64,000 nucleotides of DNA from Kitasatospora sp. NBC_01287 (GTDB lineage: Bacteria > Actinomycetota > Actinomycetes > Streptomycetales > Streptomycetaceae), in contig NZ_JAPEPB010000001.1 of the NCBI RefSeq assembly GCF_026340565.1, forward strand, positions 5,246,501-5,310,500. The letters run 5' to 3'. The notes under the pieces were generated by a model. It ran no database searches and was not told where the DNA came from. It saw only the letters and a list, made by a program, of their open reading frames with translations. Position 1 is the first letter of the stretch; every line of letters starts with the position of its first letter. Positions 10,311 through 18,204 of the stretch are shown one piece after another. The position numbers and the translations under genes are program-made.

Positions 10311-10661
10311 TCAGGAGGCGTTGGCCGCCTCGTACGCCTCGCGGACGTTGCTCGGGACCCGGCCCCGGTCGTTCACGGGAAGGCCGTTGTCCTTCGCCCA
10401 CGTGCGGATCTTTGCCGTGTCCGCGCTGCTGGCCGCCGGGCGGGCGGCGGCGCGGCCGCTGGTGCGGCGCGCGCTGGTGAGCCGGCCGCTCTGCTTGCGG
10501 CCCTTTTCGACGTACGGAGCGAGCAGGCCGCGCAGCTTCTCCGCGTTGTCGGACTTCAGGTCGATCTCGTAGGCAACGCCGTCGAGGGCGAACGTCACCG
10601 TCTCGTCCGCCGAACCGCCGTCGAGATCGTCTTCAAGAATGACCTGTACCCTCTGCGCCAC
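10311..10661 (-). CDS. lsr2: Lsr2 nucleoid-associated protein
   Basis: 116 residues from a GTG with AGGAAAGGGAG upstream. N-terminal dimerisation domain (MAQRVQVILEDDLDGG, FALDGVAYEIDL), an Ala/Arg-rich linker, and a C-terminal AT-hook-like DNA-binding domain (IRTWAKDNG...VNDRGRVP). Lsr2 bridges DNA and silences AT-rich and horizontally acquired genes. Its neighbour on one side is clpC, as in other actinobacteria. The frame's longer start at 10796 has no support. Confidence 0.96.
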   Translation of the reverse strand: MAQRVQVILEDDLDGGSADETVTFALDGVAYEIDLKSDNAEKLRGLLAPYVEKGRKQSGRLTSARRTSGRAAARPAASSADTAKIRTWAKDNGLPVNDRGRVPSNVREAYEAANAS

Positions 10662-10824
10662 GGGACTCCCTTTCCTCTTAACGACCCAATGCCTTAGGGA
10701 AAGGAAACCGCCTTTTCTCGGAAAACACAAACCCCGGTCTGTTCGCCCGGGCGCGCCAAGCGCTCCCCGGCAAGTCGCGGCGCAACAGCCGGGCAACTGC
10801 CGCGGTGCCGGTTCAGGTGCCGGT

Positions 10825-11352
10825 TCAGAGGTGCAGCAGCATGCGCGAGTTGCCCAGGGTGTTGGGCTTCACCCGCTCCAGGTCGAGGAACTCGGCCACG
10901 CCTTCGTCGTAGGAGCGAAGGAGTTCTTCATACACTTCCGTAGCGATGACGGCCGGGTCTGTCGTACCATCATCGGTTTCCCCGATCTCGACGAAGCCGT
11001 GTTTCGCGAAGAACGCCACCTCGAACGTCAAGCAGAAAATCCGACGGACGCCGAGCCAGCGCGCGGTGTCCAGCAGCCGGTCCAGCAGTACGTGCCCGAT
11101 GCCGTGACCTCGGCAGATCGGATCGACCGCCAGGGTGCGGACCTCGGCGAGGTCCTCCCACATGACGTGCAGCGCTCCGCAGGCGACCACGGTGCCGTCC
11201 GCCTCCCGTTCGGCCACCCAGAACTCCTGGACGGATTCGAACAGCGCGACGGTGGGCTTGTCGAGCAGAATGCCGTCGCGCGAGTAGCTGTCGATGAGCC
11301 GGCGTACGGCCCGCACATCAGTGGTCCGCGCCCGGCGGATGGTGACCTCCAT
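10825..11352 (-). CDS. argA: Amino-acid N-acetyltransferase (short actinobacterial NAGS)
   Basis: 175 residues, GNAT fold. It resembles the mycobacterial Rv2747-type glutamate/glutamine N-acetyltransferase through its length: QEFWVAE, CGALHVMWEDLAEVRTLAV, acetyl-CoA loop CRGHGIGHVLL, FFAKHGF and the terminal VAEFLDL...KPNTLGNSRMLL. It makes N-acetylglutamate, the first step of arginine biosynthesis. It starts 10 bp after the BlaI-type gene on the same strand, so the two are probably co-transcribed. The ribosome site is weak. Confidence 0.88.
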   Translation of the reverse strand: MEVTIRRARTTDVRAVRRLIDSYSRDGILLDKPTVALFESVQEFWVAEREADGTVVACGALHVMWEDLAEVRTLAVDPICRGHGIGHVLLDRLLDTARWLGVRRIFCLTFEVAFFAKHGFVEIGETDDGTTDPAVIATEVYEELLRSYDEGVAEFLDLERVKPNTLGNSRMLLHL

Positions 11353-11362
11353 GGGCGGGACG

Positions 11363-11767
11363 TTATCGCGTCCCGGGGGGAGGGGTCTCCTCGGTTCCGT
11401 TCGCCAGGTCGGGGCCGGCCACCCGAAGTGCGTCGCGCAGCGCGCCCCGCTGCTCGGCGGACATCGTGCCGAAGAAGTGCACCAGCGCGGCGGCGGGATT
11501 GTCGCTGGTGCTCCAGGCGTCGTTCATCAGCGATGCCGTGTACGCCTCACGGGAGGAGACCGGCGCATATCGATAGGCGCGCCCCTCGCGCTCCCGGCGC
11601 AGCCAGCCCTTTCGGTACAGCTTGTCCAGCACGGTCATCACCGTCGTGTACGCGATTTCGCGTTCCGTGCGCAGATCGAGCAGCACCTCGCGAACCGTCA
11701 CCAGGCGGTTCCACTCCCACACCCGGGTCATGACGGCGTTCTCCAGCTCACCGAGCGGACGCACCAT
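11363..11767 (-). CDS. BlaI/MecI/CopY-family repressor
   Basis: 134 residues. A winged-HTH of the Penicillinase_R family occupies residues 1-80 (LGELENAVMTRVWEW, TTVMTVLDKLYRKGWL), followed by a short dimerisation helix region (AAALVHFFGTMSAEQ). Such repressors dimerise on palindromic operators and are often cleaved or released by a membrane sensor; no BlaR1-like partner is adjacent. Upstream is an unusually A/T-rich stretch (ACTTTAGAGACTTTTTGTC) likely holding its promoter and operator. Confidence 0.9.
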   Translation of the reverse strand: MVRPLGELENAVMTRVWEWNRLVTVREVLLDLRTEREIAYTTVMTVLDKLYRKGWLRREREGRAYRYAPVSSREAYTASLMNDAWSTSDNPAAALVHFFGTMSAEQRGALRDALRVAGPDLANGTEETPPPGTR

Positions 11768-11804
11768 ACGACCACTTTAGAGACTTTTTGTCGGTTCAAC
11801 GGAG

Positions 11805-11835
11805 AAGGCCACTCCCTGATCGGGGAGTGGCCTTC
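11805..11835 (-). terminator. Terminator of the lysS operon
   Basis: Perfect 13-bp stem (GAAGGCCACTCCC / GGGAGTGGCCTTC) with a 5-nt loop, 25 bp beyond the small membrane gene. Confidence 0.8.
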
Positions 11836-11859
11836 GAAATCCCGTCCGCGGGAGCCGGT

Positions 11860-12030
11860 CTACTCGGCGGTCCCGCCGCCGGCGGCGGCCGCGGGCCGGG
11901 TCAGCGCCTCGGCGGCGGCGTCCTCCTTGCCCTTCTGGGTGCCGCCCTGGCTGCGGATGATGGCCCGCACCAGGAAGCCGAAGCCGATCGCCATCACCAG
12001 CGGTGGCACGATCGCACTGACGTACTCCAT
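11860..12030 (-). CDS. Small membrane protein downstream of lysS
   Basis: 56 residues: one N-terminal transmembrane helix (VSAIVPPLVMAIGFGFLV), a short basic segment, and an Ala/Gly-rich cytoplasmic tail ending GGGTAE. GGGAGAG lies 7 nt before the ATG, and the gene begins 4 nt after the lysS stop, so it is certainly co-transcribed. The terminator follows directly. Function unknown. Confidence 0.85.
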   Translation of the reverse strand: MEYVSAIVPPLVMAIGFGFLVRAIIRSQGGTQKGKEDAAAEALTRPAAAAGGGTAE

Positions 12031-12034
12031 CAGG

Positions 12035-13636
12035 TCACTCTCCCTTGGTCAGCTCGGTGGACACCGCGTCGGAGCCGCCCGCCGGGTCCGTGAGCTTCCT
12101 GCTCTCGGGCTTCACCAGCGGGAAGAGCACCGTCTCGCGGATGTTCTTGCCGGTGAGCAGCATGATCAGGCGGTCGACGCCCAGACCCAGCCCGCCGGTG
12201 GGCGGCATCGCGTACTCCAGGGCCCGCAGGAAGTCCTCGTCCACCTGCATCGCCTCGACGTCGCCGCCGGCCGCCAGCAGCGACTGGGCGGTGAGGCGGG
12301 CGCGCTGCTCGACCGGGTCGATCAGCTCGGAGTAGGCGGTGCCCAGCTCCGTCCCGAAGATCACCAGGTCCCACTTCTCCGCCACGCCGGCGATCGAGCG
12401 GTGCTGGCGGGTGAGCGGGGAGACCTCGGTCGGGTAGTCCCGGATGAAGGTGGGCCGGATCGCGTTCTCCTCCAGCAGTCGCTCGATCATCTCCAGGACG
12501 ATCTGGCCGTGGCCCCACTCCTTCTCGTAGGGCACGCCGGCCGCGTCGGCGAGCTTGCGCAGCTCCTCGACGGTGGTCCGCGGAGTCACCTCGGTACCCA
12601 GCCGCGCGGAGATGCCCGGGTAGACGCTGACCTCCTCCCACGGCTCGGCCAGGTCGATCTCGTGCTCGACGCCGTGCGGGTCGGTGCCGCGCACCACGGT
12701 GGTGCCCAGCGCGTCCCGGGCCGCGTTGACCACGATCTCCCGGATCAGCTCGGCCTGGGTGTCGTAGTCGCCGTACGCCTCGTAGGACTCCAGCGCGGTG
12801 AACTCCGGGTTGTGGGTCGCGTCGGCGCCCTCGTTGCGGAAGTTCCGGTTGATCTCGAAGACCTTCTCGGCGCCGCCGACCACCAGCCGCTTGAGGTAGA
12901 GCTCGGTGGCGATCCGCAGGTAGAGGTCGATGTCGTAGGCGTTGATGTGGGTGACGAACGGGCGGGCGTTGGCGCCGCCGTGGATCGGCTGCAGCATCGG
13001 GGTCTCGACCTCGAGGTAGCCGCGGTCCTCGTAGGTGCGGCGGATCGAGCGGATCACCTTGGTGCGCAGCTGCAGGATCTCGCGGGCCTCGGGGTTCACG
13101 ATCAGGTCCACGTACCGCTGGCGGACCCGGGCCTCGGGGTCGGTCAGGCCCTTGTGCTTGTCGGGCAGCGGGCGCAGGCACTTGGCGGTCAGCGCCCAGC
13201 TGTCCACCATGACGCTCAGCTCACCGCGCTTGGAGGTGATCACCTCGCCCTCGACGCCCACCTGGTCGCCCAGGTCGATGTCGCCCTTCCAGGCGGCCAG
13301 TCGCTCCTCGCCGAGCTTGTCCAGCGAGAGCATCACCTGCAGGTCGCCCGAGCCGTCGCGCAGCGTCGCGAAGCAGAGCTTGCCGCCGGTGCGGGCCAGC
13401 ACGACCCGGCCGGTGACGCCGACCCGCTCGCCGGTGGCGGTGTCGACGGGCAGGTCCGGGTGCTTGGCGCGGAGGTCCGCGATGGTGGTGGTCCGGGGGA
13501 ATCCGACCGGGTACGGGTCGACCCCGGCGGCGCGCAGGCGCTCGAGCTTCTCGCGCCTCACGCGCATCTGCTCGGGAAGGTCGTCGGTCGCGGGAAGGCT
13601 GCTCTGATCGCTCACCTCACCAGGGTAGCGAGCCAT
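12035..13636 (-). CDS. lysS: Lysyl-tRNA synthetase, class II
   Basis: 533 residues. N-terminal OB-fold anticodon-binding domain (about 70-180: VTGRVVLARTGGKLCFATL), then a class II core with motif 2 FRNEGADATHNPEF and motif 3 GLGLGVDRLIMLLTGK. It charges tRNA-Lys in the cytoplasm. A GTG seven codons in (13615, giving MSDQSS) is a plausible alternative start; neither start has a clean ribosome site. A co-transcribed small membrane gene follows. Confidence 0.96.
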   Translation of the reverse strand: MARYPGEVSDQSSLPATDDLPEQMRVRREKLERLRAAGVDPYPVGFPRTTTIADLRAKHPDLPVDTATGERVGVTGRVVLARTGGKLCFATLRDGSGDLQVMLSLDKLGEERLAAWKGDIDLGDQVGVEGEVITSKRGELSVMVDSWALTAKCLRPLPDKHKGLTDPEARVRQRYVDLIVNPEAREILQLRTKVIRSIRRTYEDRGYLEVETPMLQPIHGGANARPFVTHINAYDIDLYLRIATELYLKRLVVGGAEKVFEINRNFRNEGADATHNPEFTALESYEAYGDYDTQAELIREIVVNAARDALGTTVVRGTDPHGVEHEIDLAEPWEEVSVYPGISARLGTEVTPRTTVEELRKLADAAGVPYEKEWGHGQIVLEMIERLLEENAIRPTFIRDYPTEVSPLTRQHRSIAGVAEKWDLVIFGTELGTAYSELIDPVEQRARLTAQSLLAAGGDVEAMQVDEDFLRALEYAMPPTGGLGLGVDRLIMLLTGKNIRETVLFPLVKPESRKLTDPAGGSDAVSTELTKGE

Positions 13637-13637
13637 A

Positions 13638-13680
13638 CACCCCGCCCCGCCACCGGATATCGCCGGGGCGGGGCGGGGTG
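13638..13680 (-). terminator. Terminator of the LAXTG protein gene
   Basis: 12-bp stem CACCCCGCCCCG / CGGGGCGGGGTG, 18 bp after the stop at 13698 and immediately upstream of lysS. Confidence 0.65.
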
Positions 13681-13697
13681 CGTCACGCGTGCGGGGC

Positions 13698-15335
13698 TCA
13701 GCCCTGGTCGGCGGCCTTGCGGCGGCGGTTCGCGTAGAAGAGCGAGCCCGCGCCGAGCAGGATCACGCCGCCACCGACGGCGGCGATGGCACCGGCGTTG
13801 GAGCCGCCGCCGGTGAAGGCGAGGTCCTGGGAGGTGCCGGCGGCCTTGGTGGGCGTGGCGACCGCGCTGGGGGTCCTGGCGGGGGCGGCCGCGGCGCTGG
13901 TGGTGGCGACGGCCGGGGCGCTGGTGGCGGGGGCGGCCGCGGCGGTGCTGGGGGTGGGAGAGGCCGTGGCCTGGGCGCCGAAGGCGAGCTGGACGCTGTT
14001 GTTCGCCGGGTTCGGGTCGAAGCTCAGCTTGTCGGCTGCGGCGAAGTCGGACGGCGCCTCGCCGTCGACGAAGTCGACCAGGCCGTTGCGCACAGCGGTG
14101 GGGTCGTCGACCTGGACGCCGAAGTCAAAGGTGATCTTGAAGCCGGCGAGCTGGGTGTCCTTGGTGTCGCAGCGGTACAGGGTCCGGCCGGCCGGGTCGG
14201 AGACCTTGGCCTGCGTGCAGCCGTTCGGAACCGTGGTGACCTTGACGCCGGCGGGCAGGATCACCTGCAGGTCGGCGGCCGAGGAGCCGGCCCGGCTGGT
14301 GATCATCGCCGGACCGTCGTTGCGCAGGCCGACCTGGAGGGTGCCCTGCTTGCCCCCGGACTGCGGCTGCCAGCTCCCGAGCGCGACGAAGTCCGCGCTG
14401 TTGTCGACGCTCACCTGGAGGTCGGCGCCGTTGTTCTGGCTCAGCTCGGCCACGGTGGAGGGAACCGGGGCCGGGGACTCGGGCTTGCCGAGGGTCAGCC
14501 GTGGGCCGCTGCCCTGAACGAGCTTGTCCGTGGCGGGGAACCCGGTGAGGTCGACCGGCTGCGGGCTCACGTTGAACTCGATGTCCTCGCCCAGTGCCTG
14601 ACTGGTCACGTCGAACTGCACCGGGTCGAGGTGGACCGTCTCGCCGGGGGCGATGCCGGTGTTGACGGTGCAGATCGCGATCGACTCGATCCCCGAGCTG
14701 TGGTCGTAGAGGCAGTTGCCGTACTGGTGCATCGGCAGTGCGGTGTCCGAGTAGATCTCGATGGTGGTCTGGGTGGAGGCCAGCGACCCGTTGTTGGTGA
14801 TGTCCAGGCCGGTGGTGATGGTCGAGCCGACCTTGAGGCCGTGCTGCGCGGGGAGCGGCTTGACCGACAGCTGGGTGCCACCGACGGTGAGCACGGTGTC
14901 GAAGGAGGCGGAGCCGCCGTCGGGAGTGGTCGCCGTCAGGTGCAGTTTCGCGGAGGTTCCGGGCTTCGCGGTCTTGACGGCCTGGAAGGGCAGCTCGAGC
15001 TGGCTGCCGACGTTCGGGCCGACGGACTCGTCGCAGGTGACGGTGGAGCCCTGGGTCGTGCAGGCGGCGCTGGTCTGGACGGTGGCGATGCCGGCCAGCG
15101 CGCTGGTGTCGATCGTGACCTTGGCTTCCTGCGGCTTGGCCGACTGCGGGTCGGCGATCGTCATGCGCACCTGCTGCGTGGTGCCGTCGGTGGGCAGCGC
15201 GTAGACCGCCTGGCCGGTGATGGTCAGCGCCCCGGCGGCCGCCTGCGCCGGCAGCGCTGTCAGGCCGGCGGTGACGAGTGCGGTGAGCGCGGTGGCGCCG
15301 GCCGCGGTTGCCCTGCGGGTGCGGGCTGAAAGCAC
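13698..15335 (-). CDS. Cell-wall anchored protein with an LAXTG sortase signal
   Basis: 545 residues from the GTG at 15335 (GGGGGA upstream). Signal peptide to about PAQAA|AGAL, several beta-rich Ig-like repeats with paired cysteines (AACTTQGSTVTCDE; GNCLYD...AICTV; GCTQ...YRCD), and a Thr/Ala/Pro-rich wall-spanning stretch. A sorting signal follows: LAFTG, a hydrophobic helix and a YANRRRKAADQG tail. LAXTG is the class E sortase motif of high-GC actinobacteria, so covalent attachment to peptidoglycan is expected. No sortase gene is nearby. Ligand unknown; adhesion or cell-surface structure is inference. Confidence 0.88.
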   Translation of the reverse strand: MLSARTRRATAAGATALTALVTAGLTALPAQAAAGALTITGQAVYALPTDGTTQQVRMTIADPQSAKPQEAKVTIDTSALAGIATVQTSAACTTQGSTVTCDESVGPNVGSQLELPFQAVKTAKPGTSAKLHLTATTPDGGSASFDTVLTVGGTQLSVKPLPAQHGLKVGSTITTGLDITNNGSLASTQTTIEIYSDTALPMHQYGNCLYDHSSGIESIAICTVNTGIAPGETVHLDPVQFDVTSQALGEDIEFNVSPQPVDLTGFPATDKLVQGSGPRLTLGKPESPAPVPSTVAELSQNNGADLQVSVDNSADFVALGSWQPQSGGKQGTLQVGLRNDGPAMITSRAGSSAADLQVILPAGVKVTTVPNGCTQAKVSDPAGRTLYRCDTKDTQLAGFKITFDFGVQVDDPTAVRNGLVDFVDGEAPSDFAAADKLSFDPNPANNSVQLAFGAQATASPTPSTAAAAPATSAPAVATTSAAAAPARTPSAVATPTKAAGTSQDLAFTGGGSNAGAIAAVGGGVILLGAGSLFYANRRRKAADQG

Positions 15336-15491
15336 GGGGTCCCCCTGGTGACTGAATATTCCCAGCGGACCATAAGGGTGTTCATGAGGGAATGAATCGG
15401 GCACATAAGGACAGTGGTGCGCAAGCGCACTGAGATTTTATGAAATCTTGACCGGCGATCGGTCATGGAGTGCTCGCATTGTCGATAAAGC

Positions 15492-15531
15492 ACCGCGCGC
15501 CACCGCCCCCGCGAGGGCGATGGCGCGCGGT
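15492..15531 (-). terminator. Terminator of the 241-residue gene
   Basis: 11-bp perfect stem ACCGCGCGCCA / TGGCGCGCGGT with further inner pairing, 13 bp past the stop at 15544. Confidence 0.7.
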
Positions 15532-15543
15532 CCGGGCACGGAG

Positions 15544-16269
15544 TCACCCCGTACCGGTCGCGAGTTCCTCGTCCTCCTCCTCGCGCGGCGCCGCGGGGTG
15601 CGTTGCCGCGCCCACCGGGGCGGGGCGGCGGGCGAAGAGTTCGGCCGGGGTCGGGATCCGGGTCGGGCGCTGGGTCGAGGCGGTGGACTGGTGGGACTGG
15701 GTGCTCATCGGGATCGGTCCTCCGGCTCGGTCGGTGAGGGGGGTGGGCACGGCGGCCAGGTGGCGGGCGGGGGCCGGGACGGGCTCGGTGGCGGGGCGGG
15801 GCAGGCCCGAGGTGAGCGCGAGGCGTTCGCGGACGGCGGACTCGGCCAGGGCGTGGCAGCGGCCGGCCAGGCGTGAGCGGCGGCTGTGCTCGCCGGGGCC
15901 GCAGGGCTGCCGGGTCAGGGCGCGCAGGGCCGACAGGTCGTCGGGTTCGGGCAGGTAGCCGTCGGTGACGGCCTCCTCCAGGCGTTCCAGGTAGCCCGGG
16001 GCGCTGCCGGGCAGCGCGGTCCGGTAGCGGACCAGTTCGGCGAGCAGGAAGCGGCGCAGCCGGCCGCCCTCGGCGGCGGCCTCGTCGATGGCCTCGGTCA
16101 GGCGCAGCGCGTCCTGGACGTCCTCGATCCAGAGGTCGGCCGAGCCGTGGCCGGACGGCAGCTGCGCGGGAACGGCGGGGTGGAGAGCTTGGGCGAGAGC
16201 ACGGCGCAGCACGCGCACTTCGTCGGCGCTGAAGGCCATGCCGCCGCGGGATCCGTGGGGCGTGGGCAT
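15544..16269 (-). CDS. Conserved streptomycete hypothetical protein
   Basis: 241 residues. The N-terminal half is helical (MAFSADEVRVLRRALAQALHP..., LWIEDVQDALRLTEAIDEAA), and the C-terminal half is Pro/Thr/Glu-rich and probably disordered. No enzyme motif is visible. The internal ATG at 16239 (MAFSADEV) may be the true start, since neither start has a strong ribosome site. It lies after coaX on the same strand with a 132-bp gap, so it may have its own promoter. Confidence 0.7.
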   Translation of the reverse strand: MPTPHGSRGGMAFSADEVRVLRRALAQALHPAVPAQLPSGHGSADLWIEDVQDALRLTEAIDEAAAEGGRLRRFLLAELVRYRTALPGSAPGYLERLEEAVTDGYLPEPDDLSALRALTRQPCGPGEHSRRSRLAGRCHALAESAVRERLALTSGLPRPATEPVPAPARHLAAVPTPLTDRAGGPIPMSTQSHQSTASTQRPTRIPTPAELFARRPAPVGAATHPAAPREEEDEELATGTG

Positions 16270-16401
16270 AAGTTGACACTACGTGAGGAATATCCGATTT
16301 GTCGGAAGCCTCGCGCGCGGCGCCCCGTTCGGATCAGTCCGTGCCCTCCCGTGTTGCGCCCGGCCCGCCCTCCGTGTTGTGCCCGGCCCGCCGTGCCGTG
16401 C

Positions 16402-17193
16402 TCAGCTCGTCGTGTTGCGCTCGTAGACCAGCCGCAGGCCGATCAGGGTCAGCCAGGGCTCGTGCACGTCGATCGTGCTCGCCTCGCCCAGCACCAGCGG
16501 TGCCAGGCCGCCGGTGGCGATCACCTGGACGTCCTCCGGGTCCTTGGGCGAGAGTTCCTTGGCCATCCGGGTGACCAGCCCGTCCACCTGTCCGGCGAAG
16601 CCGTAGAGGACGCCCGACTGCATGCCCTCCACGGTGTTCTTGCCGATCACGTTGCGCGGCCGGGCCAGCTCGATCTTGCGCAGCTGGGCGCCGCGCACCC
16701 CCAGCGCCTCGACCGAGATCTCGATGCCGGGGGCGATCGCGCCGCCCACGTAGTCGCCGCGCTCGTTGATCGCGTCGAAGGTGGTGGCCGTGCCGAAGTC
16801 GACCACGATGCACGGGCCGCCGTACAGGTGGTTGGCGGCCAGCGCGTTGACGATCCGGTCCGCGCCGACCTCCTTGGGGTTGTCCATCAGGACGTGCACC
16901 CCGGTCTTCACCCCCGGGGCCACCAGCACCGCGGGCACGTCGCCGTAGTAGCGGCGGGTGACCTCGCGCAGCTCGTGCAGCACGGCGGGCACCGAGGAGC
17001 AGATCGCCAGGCCGTCCACCTGCTCGGGCCCGGTGCCGCCGGTGCGCCGGCCCATCAGGCCCTGCATCAGGACAGCCAGTTCGTCGGCGGTGCGGCGCGG
17101 GTCGGTGGAGATCCGCCAGTGGTCGACGACCTCCTCACCGTCGAACAGGCCGAGCGTGGTCTGGGTGTTGCCGACGTCGATGGTGAGGAGCAT
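16402..17193 (-). CDS. coaX: Type III pantothenate kinase
   Basis: 263 residues, ASKHA fold: MLLTIDVGNTQTTLGLF (phosphate loop), NPKEVGADRIVNALAA, VVDFGTATTFDAI, GGAIAPGIEIS. It phosphorylates pantothenate, the first step of CoA synthesis. It is the last gene of a run panC-panD-nadB-nadC-coaX on one strand, which groups CoA and NAD synthesis. It starts 24 bp after nadC. Confidence 0.97.
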   Translation of the reverse strand: MLLTIDVGNTQTTLGLFDGEEVVDHWRISTDPRRTADELAVLMQGLMGRRTGGTGPEQVDGLAICSSVPAVLHELREVTRRYYGDVPAVLVAPGVKTGVHVLMDNPKEVGADRIVNALAANHLYGGPCIVVDFGTATTFDAINERGDYVGGAIAPGIEISVEALGVRGAQLRKIELARPRNVIGKNTVEGMQSGVLYGFAGQVDGLVTRMAKELSPKDPEDVQVIATGGLAPLVLGEASTIDVHEPWLTLIGLRLVYERNTTS

Positions 17194-17217
17194 GGGCCGC
17201 TTTCGTCTGTCGCAGGG

Positions 17218-18198
17218 TCAGGAACGGAGGTCCAGGCCGATGTCCAGGACCGGCGCCGAGTGGGTCAGCGCGCCGACCGCGAGGTAGTCGACACCAGTCT
17301 CGGCGACCGCGCGCGCGGTGGCCAGGGTCAGGCCGCCGGAAGCCTCCAGCTTCGCCCGGCCGTCGACCAGGGCGACGGCCTCCTTGAGCTCGGCCACGGT
17401 GAAGTTGTCCAGCAGGATCAGGTCGGCCCCGGCCTCCAGCACCGGCGCGATCTGGTCGATCCGGTCCACCTCGACCTCGACCTCCAGCTCGGGGTAGGCG
17501 GCCCGCACGGCCCGGAAGGCCTCGGCCACGCCGCCCGCGGCGACCACGTGGTTGTCCTTGATCAGCGCCGCGTCGGAGAGCGCCATCCGGTGGTTGACGC
17601 CGCCGCCGCAGCGCACCGCGTACTTCTGCAGCGCGCGCAGGCCCGGGTGGGTCTTGCGGGTGTCGCGCACGGCGGCACCGGTGCCCGCCAGGGCGTCCGC
17701 CCAGGCCCGGGTCGCGGTGGCGATGCCGGACAGGTGGCAGAGCAGGTTGAGCGCGCTGCGCTCGGCGGTGAGCAGGTCGCGGGTGCGGCTGCGCACCGAG
17801 AGCAGCACCTGGCCGGCCTCGACCAGGTCGCCGTCCTCGACGTGCCGCTCGACCTCGAACTCCTCCTCGCAGATCAGCGAGACCACGGCCTCGGCGATCC
17901 GCAGGCCCGCCACCACGCCGGCCTCGCGGGCGGTGAAGTCGGCGGTGGCCACCGCGTCCTCGGGGACGGTCGCCACCGACGTGACGTCCTCGCCGCCGGC
18001 CAGGTCCTCGGCCAGCGCCAGGGTGGCGATGTCCTCGACCTCGACCGGGTCCAGGCCGGCCTCCTCCAGCAGCTCGGCCAGCGCCGGGTCCAGGCCGGTC
18101 TCGTAGCCCTCGCCGTCGGCGCAGCCGCAGCCCGCGCCGCAGCCCTCCTGGCCGGCGTCCTGGTCCGCGAGCGGCAGCTCTTCGTGCGTGTGGGTCAT
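17218..18198 (-). CDS. nadC: Nicotinate-nucleotide pyrophosphorylase (carboxylating)
   Basis: 326 residues. Quinolinate phosphoribosyltransferase core: RDTRKTHPGLRALQKYAV, GGGVNHRMALSDAALIKDNH, LLDNFTVAELKEAV, EASGGLTL. It makes nicotinate mononucleotide from quinolinate and PRPP. An N-terminal extension of about 35 residues contains a Cys-Gly cluster (CGAGCGCADG), unlike the basic family; its role is unknown. It starts 6 bp after nadB, so they are in one operon. Confidence 0.97.
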   Translation of the reverse strand: MTHTHEELPLADQDAGQEGCGAGCGCADGEGYETGLDPALAELLEEAGLDPVEVEDIATLALAEDLAGGEDVTSVATVPEDAVATADFTAREAGVVAGLRIAEAVVSLICEEEFEVERHVEDGDLVEAGQVLLSVRSRTRDLLTAERSALNLLCHLSGIATATRAWADALAGTGAAVRDTRKTHPGLRALQKYAVRCGGGVNHRMALSDAALIKDNHVVAAGGVAEAFRAVRAAYPELEVEVEVDRIDQIAPVLEAGADLILLDNFTVAELKEAVALVDGRAKLEASGGLTLATARAVAETGVDYLAVGALTHSAPVLDIGLDLRS

Positions 18199-18204
18199 GG
18201 TTGC

